A DNA stretch of 5,683 nt, taken from an uncultured bacterium. Lineage in GTDB: Bacteria > Cloacimonadota > Cloacimonadia > Cloacimonadales > Cloacimonadaceae. Both the position numbers and the translations under genes were made by a program. How positions within the stretch are numbered: the first letter of the stretch is position 1; the number at the start of each line of letters is the position of its first letter. Positions 1 to 5,683 of this stretch are shown here, in pieces. The stretch is taken from NCBI GenBank assembly GCA_938009275.1, contig CALLHY010000032.1, positions 1 to 5,683 on the forward strand. The letters are read 5' to 3'. Under the pieces are notes generated by a model. That model did not search any database and had not been told where the DNA came from. It saw only the letters and a program-made list of their open reading frames with translations.

Positions 1-1
1 T

Positions 2-2527
2 GCCTCCAGTAAACAGCTCATAGATCTCGCCCTATTAATTTCGGGGGGATGCTTGTATCAGGCAGTAGTATTACAAGTCCTCACTGATAGAAATCCAGAT
101 TTAGAACTTGAACCAGAGAAGCGTTTTGCGGCTGCATTGTATGATAAAAGCTGGCAATTTTCCGAAGATTTTAGGAGAGGTCTTGCCCAGTCGCTTGTGT
201 TAATATCAATCTACGGAGAACATTCAAGTACGTACCCGCAATTAAATCATACTCAGTATATTGATCAGATAGTTGAGCAAGTTATATACAATGCAGATAA
301 AGCTCTTTGGCACTCCTTGGGTGACGTGTTGCCCCTTTTAGCAGAGGCATCTCCGAAAAAATTCATACGGGCGGTAGAATCTTCATTATCATCCAAAGAG
401 AAACATATAATGGGTATGTTCACTGAATCGGGAGATTTCCTTACTTCAAGCAGTACGCATCATCAGTTACTGTGGGCTTTAGAAGCATTGGCATGGGATG
501 CAAGTTACTTCAAAAGATCAGTGACTGCCCTATGTGTTTTATCCCAACTTGATCCTGGAGGCAGAGTATCAAACAGGCCATTTAATAGCTTGATTAGTAT
601 CTTCAGATTATGGATGCCTCAGACTGAGGTCTCTTCTGATGTTCGATTTAAAGTACTGGAAGAAATTTCTCTAGCACATCCAGATATTGGGTGGAATCTA
701 CTAGTATCACTTCTTCCCCAATCGCATGATACTGGAAGTTACAACTACAGATATAAATGGAGAAATTTATCATGCCCATTGGATATTAAGGTTACAAGAT
801 CTGAGTGGTATGAAAGCATTTGCCAAATTGTTGATTTGATACTACCACAGCTAGGGACATCCGCTAATAGATGGGTTGAATTGCTTGAATCATATGCTGA
901 CTTGCCAGAACCATGCAAAAAATCTTTACTTGAATACTATAATAGCAGAATATCTGAAGTTGAAGACACAGAATTCCTTATTGCAGATAAACTAAGAGAC
1001 ATCGTGTCCAGACATCGAACATATAAATCATCCGAATGGGCTATGTCGGAGGAGAGTATCAAGCCTTTGGAAGATTTGTATAAACAATTTGAACCTACTT
1101 CTGTTGTAGCTAAGTTTAAGTACTTGTTTAATGACCATTATCCCGATCTCATAGAAGGTAGAGACTCCATGGAGGATGATGGCGCGTATCTTAGTCAGTT
1201 AAGGCTCGCAGCAGTTGAGGAAATGACCCAAGAGATTGGATTCGCGGGAATCTTTGAGTTCAGTAATATAATAGGGTTCCAAAACCTATTAGCAGATGCA
1301 GTTCCATTGAAGACGATTACAGATAATCTGGAACTGATTCTAACAAAACTAGAATCAAAAAGTAGGAGAGAAATGTTTTTCAGCCAGAATTTACTCTGGA
1401 AAGGATATAAAAATCATGGAAACATTTGGGCTGAAGCCATTATCGCCGAAGCAATAAAAGACAAATGGGACTCTAGCAAGTTAGTAAACTTACTGTTAAG
1501 CTTCCCATCAGAAAGATGGCTTTGGAACTTGGTTGAGACTACTGATCAAGAAGTTCAAAGAGAGTACTGGAAGAAAGCACTGGTACATCACCATGATATG
1601 CTAATAGATGACATTAAATATGTTATTAACAGATTACTTAACTTCCGAAGAAACTTTTCTGCTCTCCGCTTAGCAAGCCATGCTAAGAGTGAGTTACCAA
1701 TAACTGACGTTGCACTTGTCTTAGAGATGACAGCTAGTACAGAATGTTCAGAGCCAGTGGATACCATGGTTTCATATTATGCAGAAAAGCTTTTAGAGCG
1801 CGTTCAATCATCACAAGAGATTGAGCTGGCAGCAAAAATGAAGCTAGAATGGATGTATATCTCAGTCCTAACATCGTTGAGCAGCAGAATTGGCCCCAAA
1901 AACCTACATGAAGATATGTCTATTAATCCCAATACATTCGTTGATGTACTTTCGATGGTTTACAAGCCTCGATGCGATGACCCCGCACAGAAAGACGAAG
2001 ACCACGAAAATGAACAAATAGATGCAGTAGGAGAAAGAGTTGCTGAAAGTGCTTTCAAACTGCTGAATTCATGGCATTTAATTCCTGGTAAGACTCCTGA
2101 AGGATCAATAGATGTAACTGAGTTAAAAACATGGATAGACAACGTGATCATACAAACAAAACAACGAGGTTTCATTGAAGTTGCCTCATGCAAGATCGGC
2201 AACGTATTATCGTACGCTGCAGGTGAAGCAGATGGCCAGTGGCCATGTTGCAGCATCTGTGAAGTACTCGAATACTACAAGGATGATAGAATTGATCTTA
2301 ACTTCAGAATTGGTGTTCATAATCAAAGAGGCACGACTGTAAGAGGAATGTATGATGGGGGAAAGCAAGAAAGAACACTCATCGAGAAATACAAGAGTTA
2401 TGCATCACAAGTAGTGGGTACTTATCCACGAGTAAGTGACATATTGAACGACATCGCTAATGACTTTGAACGTGATGCAAAAAGAGAAGATGAAGAAGCT
2501 GAAAAGAATAGAATCAAATACGGATAA
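2..2527 (+). CDS. C-terminal part of a very large helical-repeat protein, 5'-truncated by the window edge; possible defence sensor
   Basis: The frame is open from base 2 to the TAA at 2525-2527 (841 residues). A TTG at 53 could serve as a start, but 17 sense codons precede it and continue the same helical pattern, and no convincing SD lies before it, so the true start is probably upstream. The protein looks almost wholly alpha-helical, rich in Leu, Trp and Glu/Lys, like an array of HEAT- or TPR-like helical repeats. No signal peptide, membrane segment or P-loop (GxxxxGKS/T) is visible, so any NTPase or catalytic domain must be in the missing N-terminal part. Landmarks are LLWALEALAW followed by LDPGG and NRP (nt 467-580), GWNLLVSLLPQSHD (about nt 691-733), DGQWPCCSICEVLEYY (nt 2231-2278) and NQRGTTVRG plus GGKQER (nt 2321-2370), ending in a charged tail. 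From memory these resemble the C-terminal region of very large (over 1,000 residue) uncharacterised bacterial proteins, some of them STAND-like; this is recall, not a search. The three cysteines near nt 2246-2260 are too irregular to call a zinc site. It lies 26 bases before the helicase gene, probably in the same operon. Confidence 0.75.
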   Translation, partial: ASSKQLIDLALLISGGCLYQAVVLQVLTDRNPDLELEPEKRFAAALYDKSWQFSEDFRRGLAQSLVLISIYGEHSSTYPQLNHTQYIDQIVEQVIYNADKALWHSLGDVLPLLAEASPKKFIRAVESSLSSKEKHIMGMFTESGDFLTSSSTHHQLLWALEALAWDASYFKRSVTALCVLSQLDPGGRVSNRPFNSLISIFRLWMPQTEVSSDVRFKVLEEISLAHPDIGWNLLVSLLPQSHDTGSYNYRYKWRNLSCPLDIKVTRSEWYESICQIVDLILPQLGTSANRWVELLESYADLPEPCKKSLLEYYNSRISEVEDTEFLIADKLRDIVSRHRTYKSSEWAMSEESIKPLEDLYKQFEPTSVVAKFKYLFNDHYPDLIEGRDSMEDDGAYLSQLRLAAVEEMTQEIGFAGIFEFSNIIGFQNLLADAVPLKTITDNLELILTKLESKSRREMFFSQNLLWKGYKNHGNIWAEAIIAEAIKDKWDSSKLVNLLLSFPSERWLWNLVETTDQEVQREYWKKALVHHHDMLIDDIKYVINRLLNFRRNFSALRLASHAKSELPITDVALVLEMTASTECSEPVDTMVSYYAEKLLERVQSSQEIELAAKMKLEWMYISVLTSLSSRIGPKNLHEDMSINPNTFVDVLSMVYKPRCDDPAQKDEDHENEQIDAVGERVAESAFKLLNSWHLIPGKTPEGSIDVTELKTWIDNVIIQTKQRGFIEVASCKIGNVLSYAAGEADGQWPCCSICEVLEYYKDDRIDLNFRIGVHNQRGTTVRGMYDGGKQERTLIEKYKSYASQVVGTYPRVSDILNDIANDFERDAKREDEEAEKNRIKYG

Positions 2528-2544
2528 CTTGTACTTAATAAACT

Positions 2545-2548
2545 GGAG
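2545..2548 (+). promoter_or_regulatory. Ribosome binding site of the SF1 helicase gene
   Basis: GGAG lies 5 bases before the ATG at 2554, inside the 26-base gap after the large gene. The gap has no promoter-like or terminator-like structure, which favours co-transcription with the upstream gene. Confidence 0.7.
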
Positions 2549-2553
2549 TCAGT

Positions 2554-4038
2554 ATGGCACTTAAAAGTATCAACCTAACTGGAGAGCAGAAGAAAGTCCT
2601 CTTTCTTCCAGCGACCAATCCTATTCAGATCAAAGGAGTAGCTGGCAGCGGTAAGACCACCATAGCCATGTATCGGGCCAAGCATCTTCTGGATACTTAC
2701 AGCGATTTGTTCCGGGAGGCTGAGATCATGATTTTTTCATATAACAACAGCCTCACCCAGTATATACAGAGCTTGCTTCCCTATGTGATCGGAGGTTATC
2801 AGGAAACCACTGATGTCAGAAAGGCATCAATTAGGGGACTCAAAGTAAAGGTCTCTACCTTCCACAAGTGGTCATACAGCTTTCTGCGTAGCCATGGGGT
2901 ATTCAATGAATATGCTCAGATGGAAAGATCAGAGCATAACGATATACTGTCCCATGCGATTGCGGAAACCCGCAAGTCATTCCAAGGAGCAAGGATATTA
3001 GATAAACCTCTCAACTTCTTTGATGAAGAGATATCCTGGATCAAGGGTCAACTTATCAAGACACTCAATGACTATCTCTCCACAGCAAGAATTGGACGTG
3101 GAACGAAAGACAGGGTAGACAAGAATGATAAATCGGTGATTTGGAACGTTTACGAAACATATCGATCGGAACAGATCTCCCGTAAGAAAATACACTTTGA
3201 TGACCACGCCTCATATTGCCTCAACTTAATTGAAAGGCGCAGCATCCAACCCGAATATACACATATCGTTGTAGATGAGGCTCAGGATTTGAATAAGGCG
3301 CAGATCATGGTGATCAAGTCCCTAGTCAAGCCTTCCACCAACAGTCTGACCATTATAGCCGACACTGCCCAGAGAATATACAAAAGCGGATTCACTTGGA
3401 CGGAAGTGGGCATAAACGTGAGAGGTGGGAGAACCCTTGAGTTCAAGAAAAACTACCGTAACACCAAAGAGATTGCCATGGCAGCCAATTCCTTGATGTC
3501 CCATGATTTGGAAGATGATGATCTGACTACGATGGACGTCGACAGCATCACCAGCCATGGAGACAAACCGGTTTTGATCTTATACGATGACGCTGAATCT
3601 GCCAATCAAGCATTGCTTGAGAGAACTCGAGAGGCAAAGCGCAAAGGCGGATCAATTGTTGTGCTCCATCGATATAGGAACAAGCTGGAGTATTATGCGA
3701 AGCTTCTTGAAGAGGGTGGAATTGCCACTGAGGTGATCAGATCGGACAATCTAGCAGATTTTGGCAGTAACACAGCTAAGTTATGCACCTTATCAAGTGT
3801 AAAAGGACTTGAGTTTGATCATGTCATTATCATGGAAATCTCCAAAATGATCATTCCTTCCCCAGATGGCTTTAGTCAGGATAATGACGAATATCACATC
3901 ACAACTGAAAGGAAGCTGCTGTACACAGCCATGACGAGGGCACAGAAATCGCTATACATGTTTGTTCCACAGGCTTATCCTAGCATGTTCATCGATGAGA
4001 TCGACCGGCAATATCTCACAGTGGTACGTAAGGTATAA
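2554..4038 (+). CDS. Compact UvrD/Rep-type superfamily 1 DNA helicase
   Basis: A 494-residue ATP-dependent helicase or translocase of the SF1 UvrD/Rep class, probably cytosolic and acting on single-stranded or damaged DNA. The core motifs appear in order: a Q-motif-like LTGEQ with Gln12; Walker A GVAGSGKTT at residues 28-36 (Lys34); Walker B/motif II DEAQD at 241-245; motif III region ADTAQRIY at 269-276, ending in a sensor-type Gln-Arg; motif IV NYRNT at 300-304; motif V LSSVKGLEFD at 413-422; and motif VI around LLYTAMTRAQ at 455-464 with the arginine finger Arg462. All catalytic residues look intact. At 494 residues it is well short of housekeeping UvrD, Rep or PcrA (about 670-720), so the inserted 1B/2B regions must be reduced and no nuclease domain is present. 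The size is close to GajB, the UvrD-like subunit of Gabija, but no GajA-type OLD nuclease gene is next to it here. The ATG at 2554 has a good SD. It is followed after 2 bases by the DarT-like gene, so translation of the two is probably coupled. The helicase call is firm; the partner and substrate are inferred. Confidence 0.93.
   Translation: MALKSINLTGEQKKVLFLPATNPIQIKGVAGSGKTTIAMYRAKHLLDTYSDLFREAEIMIFSYNNSLTQYIQSLLPYVIGGYQETTDVRKASIRGLKVKVSTFHKWSYSFLRSHGVFNEYAQMERSEHNDILSHAIAETRKSFQGARILDKPLNFFDEEISWIKGQLIKTLNDYLSTARIGRGTKDRVDKNDKSVIWNVYETYRSEQISRKKIHFDDHASYCLNLIERRSIQPEYTHIVVDEAQDLNKAQIMVIKSLVKPSTNSLTIIADTAQRIYKSGFTWTEVGINVRGGRTLEFKKNYRNTKEIAMAANSLMSHDLEDDDLTTMDVDSITSHGDKPVLILYDDAESANQALLERTREAKRKGGSIVVLHRYRNKLEYYAKLLEEGGIATEVIRSDNLADFGSNTAKLCTLSSVKGLEFDHVIIMEISKMIIPSPDGFSQDNDEYHITTERKLLYTAMTRAQKSLYMFVPQAYPSMFIDEIDRQYLTVVRKV
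4029..4034 (+). promoter_or_regulatory. Ribosome binding site of the DarT-like toxin gene, inside the helicase gene's end
   Basis: TAAGGT within the last helicase codons lies 6-7 bases before the GTG at 4041. An ATG at 4039-4041, in the helicase frame straight after its stop, shares the G of this GTG. It opens only 23 codons, closing at TGA 4108-4110, so it cannot encode the DarT-like protein. GTG is chosen because the toxin frame has a stop (TAA 4029-4031) just upstream and no other start before its conserved HFT motif. Confidence 0.6.
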
Positions 4039-4040
4039 AT

Positions 4041-4709
4041 GTGTTTACTGAGAAAACCGACTCAGGAAAGTTCAAGCAAGAGATCAAGCTTAGGGGGATT
4101 ACTAGGCTGATCCATTTTACTCCTACGATCAATCTCCTGGGGGTATATGAATCAGGGTTCCTCTACTCTAGGCAGGAACTTGAAGATCTTGATATCAATG
4201 CGACAGATATCCTCGATTATATTCAATTCAACGACCAGATTCGGTATGATGATAAGACGTATATAAATCTATCCATTGAGCGGCCAAACTCATTTCTTTT
4301 CAAGCGCTTCATCGATAACACTAAGGATATACCCTATATTTCCTGGTGCGTGCTGAGCATAGACCCCAAGTACATTTATGAAAAGGGTACTCTTTTTTCG
4401 GTAACCAATGCGGCTAACAGGCACAATCAAAACACTGTGGGCATAACTGGGGATTTTCATAAGTTCCAGATGATGTTTGCCGATAGGTTGACTATTGTTT
4501 CGTCAAGAACAACCAGGCTTGTGGACAGAACAGGACTCTGCGATGCATATACAACTCATGAACAAGCCGAAGTGTTAGTTAATCAACCGATTCCCTTAGC
4601 AGATATACTTGCAGTTTCATTTCCCATACAAGAGAAGCTTGTGGAGGCTAAGGCATCGTTAGCTGGCTATGATTGCAGTGGCTTTGGGATCGAAAGTGGA
4701 TTGTTTTAG
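4041..4709 (+). CDS. darT: DarT-type (DUF4433) DNA ADP-ribosyltransferase toxin
   Basis: A 222-residue protein of the DarT family, about the usual family length (near 200-220). Known members transfer ADP-ribose from NAD+ to a base in DNA (thymine in DarT2, guanine in DarT1), blocking replication; they act as toxins in toxin-antitoxin and anti-phage systems. Visible signatures are RLIHFTP at residues 22-28 (His25, the NAD-binding histidine of the family), NLLGVYESGFLYSR at 31-44, WCVLSIDP at 102-109, LFSVTNAAN at 118-126, FQMMFAD at 142-148, and THEQAEVLV at 172-180, in which Glu177 fits the conserved catalytic glutamate. IPLADILAVSF follows, as the family expects. The stretch YINLSIERPNS at 74-84 stands where classical DarT2 proteins carry, from memory, a YVPFYF-type sequence, so this is a divergent branch and its target base cannot be assumed. 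No membrane or signal segment is seen. It starts at GTG, 2 bases after the helicase stop, and is followed after 9 bases by an ADP-ribosylglycohydrolase, the likely antitoxin. The family call is firm; base specificity is unknown. Confidence 0.88.
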   Translation: MFTEKTDSGKFKQEIKLRGITRLIHFTPTINLLGVYESGFLYSRQELEDLDINATDILDYIQFNDQIRYDDKTYINLSIERPNSFLFKRFIDNTKDIPYISWCVLSIDPKYIYEKGTLFSVTNAANRHNQNTVGITGDFHKFQMMFADRLTIVSSRTTRLVDRTGLCDAYTTHEQAEVLVNQPIPLADILAVSFPIQEKLVEAKASLAGYDCSGFGIESGLF

Positions 4710-4712
4710 GAG
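4708..4712 (+). promoter_or_regulatory. Ribosome binding site of the ADP-ribosylglycohydrolase gene, overlapping the toxin stop codon
   Basis: AGGAG, a strong SD, uses the last two bases of the toxin's TAG stop (4707-4709) and lies 6 bases before the ATG at 4719. This suggests translational coupling. It is stronger than the site before the GTG of the toxin, which would favour more antitoxin than toxin. Confidence 0.75.
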
Positions 4713-4718
4713 TTTCAA

Positions 4719-5683
4719 ATGTTAAATAGATATAAAGGTGCTATTATTCTTGCTGCCGCAGCTGACGCACTGGGTTGGATCACCGAGTTTGAAAGTGATA
4801 CAAAGTTCCTTGTCTCCAAGTATGGAACAGACAGAATAACAGAGTTTGTGGACTGGGAAAAGAAGACCGGGGGTAAGTTTCTGGGGTATTCTGATTACAT
4901 TGCCAAGGGTTCATATTCTGATGACACTCAACTGATGCTTTGTGTTTCCAGGTCTATTAAACTGGATGGATCGGTCGATAATGAGTACTTCTCAAAAGTT
5001 GAGCTCAAGGACTGGCTTTTGTACGTTAGGGGTGGCGGCAAGACAATTAAAACCGCCGCAAGGAACCTCGAGAAAAGGGCACCCAAATGGAATAGCAATT
5101 TCTTCAAGACAAGCGAGGACGCTCTGGCATATTTTACTGCTGGCGCTAACGGAGCGGCCATGAGAATGCTACCCATCGTTCTATCCAATATAACTGATCG
5201 GGATAGAATGATCAAGGAGGTATTCAGGAACTCTATCGTAACTCATGGTCACCCCAGAGCAATAGTTGGAGCTCTACTGTATTCTCTTTCAGTTGCATAC
5301 TTCTTGAAAGCAGAGGTCCTTCCGGACTACCCAAACGAGATCATAACCTACATAGCAAAAGAGTTGAAATCTGCGGTATCATTTATTGATCACTTTGAAG
5401 ACATGGGATTGTCTGCTTGGCAGGACAAGTGGAACTCAAGCGAGAGTGGAGAATTCTGCCAGGTTTTTCAGGAGACGGTTGAGGAAACCCTCGAACTACT
5501 ACGATATGCGTATAAGTCCATAGCTGCTGAAACCAATGTTAGAGAGGTTTACAAGAGCTTTGGAGCCCTGGATAAAAATACAAGGGGTGCAGGCCATATT
5601 TCCGCTGTAGCCGCGTTATACATGGCCACCAGATACATATATGAATCACCGATCCAAGCAGTATATGAATGCGCGAACATGCT
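4719..5683 (+). CDS. DraG-type ADP-ribosylglycohydrolase, 3'-truncated by the window edge; likely antitoxin to the DarT-like toxin
   Basis: The frame is open from the ATG at 4719 to the window end (321 full codons), so the C-terminus is missing. The family (ADP_ribosyl_GH, DraG/ARH) uses a two-Mg2+ centre to hydrolyse ADP-ribose from modified proteins and, in some members, nucleic acids. Signatures are YKGAIILAAAADALGWITEF at 5-24, matching the family's N-terminal GxxxGDALG-EF with Ala15 for the usual Gly; SYSDDTQLML at 65-74, the SDDT metal-binding motif; GANGAAMRMLP at 142-152, the family NGAxMR-P motif; THGHPRAIVGALLYS at 175-189; and RGAGHISAVAALYMATRYI around 297-315. The second metal motif (typically D-T/S-D) has not yet appeared; in this family it comes soon after a segment like the final IQAVYECAN, so it should lie just beyond base 5683. 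The start is well supported by AGGAG 6 bases upstream. The gene sits 9 bases after the DarT-like toxin, implying that it removes the toxin's ADP-ribose mark. An independent role in protein de-ADP-ribosylation cannot be excluded. Confidence 0.9.
   Translation, partial: MLNRYKGAIILAAAADALGWITEFESDTKFLVSKYGTDRITEFVDWEKKTGGKFLGYSDYIAKGSYSDDTQLMLCVSRSIKLDGSVDNEYFSKVELKDWLLYVRGGGKTIKTAARNLEKRAPKWNSNFFKTSEDALAYFTAGANGAAMRMLPIVLSNITDRDRMIKEVFRNSIVTHGHPRAIVGALLYSLSVAYFLKAEVLPDYPNEIITYIAKELKSAVSFIDHFEDMGLSAWQDKWNSSESGEFCQVFQETVEETLELLRYAYKSIAAETNVREVYKSFGALDKNTRGAGHISAVAALYMATRYIYESPIQAVYECANM

Noticed and set aside
2240..2260. Cysteine cluster WPCCSIC as a zinc-binding site
   Set aside because: There are only three close cysteines with no second Cys/His pair nearby in a zinc-finger or ribbon spacing. 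The surrounding helical context suggests that they are ordinary helix residues.
49..2527. TTG at 53 (or the out-of-frame ATG at 49) as the start of the first gene
   Set aside because: The frame stays open to the window edge with 17 further helical-looking codons, the ATG at 49 is in another frame, and family-like features continue across the TTG. The gene is treated as 5'-truncated. The GGGGGG before it is not a convincing spaced SD.
1960..3558. Minus-strand open frames at 1960-2256, 2998-3207 and 3322-3558
   Set aside because: They lie wholly inside the large gene or the helicase gene and show no protein family features; they are antisense shadows.
2554..4038. Complete Gabija system
   Set aside because: The helicase matches GajB in type and size, but no GajA-like OLD/Toprim nuclease is visible; the upstream protein shows no P-loop or Toprim motif in the visible part, and the downstream genes are ADP-ribosylation enzymes.
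5032..5069. Possible hairpin: GGCGG with CCGCC about 14 bases apart
   Set aside because: The stem is about 5-7 pairs with a wobble, inside the hydrolase coding region, with no following T-run. It reflects Gly and Ala codons (GGG-K and TAA) and is not a terminator or riboswitch.
4928..5215. Open frames on both strands inside the hydrolase gene (minus strand 4928-5215, plus strand 4942-5163)
   Set aside because: They overlap a long frame with clear ADP-ribosylglycohydrolase motifs, have no recognisable domain of their own and no good SD.
1..5683. CRISPR array, tRNA, rRNA, insertion sequence ends or attachment sites
   Set aside because: No regularly spaced direct repeats, tRNA-like fold or terminal inverted repeats were seen, and coding sequence fills almost the whole window.

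Overview
The window is a bacterial, accessory-type DNA segment read entirely on the + strand. It holds four tightly packed genes: one cut by the left edge, two complete, and one cut by the right edge. Clear Shine-Dalgarno motifs before three starts and one GTG start point to a bacterium with ordinary SD-led translation. Base composition is moderate to low in GC (roughly 37-48% in lines I counted by hand). I cannot name the organism from this.

Layout: (1) 2-2527 is the C-terminal part (841 visible residues) of a very large, mostly alpha-helical protein whose beginning lies upstream. (2) 2554-4038 is a compact 494-residue UvrD/Rep-type superfamily 1 helicase with all core motifs present. (3) 4041-4709 is a 222-residue DarT/DUF4433-type ADP-ribosyltransferase, the toxin family that ADP-ribosylates bases in DNA. 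(4) 4719-5683 and beyond is a DraG-type ADP-ribosylglycohydrolase, the enzyme class that removes ADP-ribose. Gaps between genes are 26, 2 and 9 bases. No stretch longer than 26 bases lacks a gene, and no internal promoter or terminator is visible, so the four probably form one operon.

How they may work together (inference): DarT and the glycohydrolase look like a toxin-antitoxin pair acting on reversible ADP-ribosylation, with a DraG-fold hydrolase where the classical DarTG system has a DarG macrodomain protein. The SF1 helicase and the large helical protein upstream resemble sensor or effector parts of anti-phage systems. The whole is best read as a candidate multi-gene defence operon: a nucleic-acid- or phage-sensing module (large protein plus helicase) coupled to a DNA-modifying toxin and its eraser. 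I do not recognise this exact four-gene combination as a named system. The toxin and hydrolase assignments rest on visible motifs; the system-level role does not.
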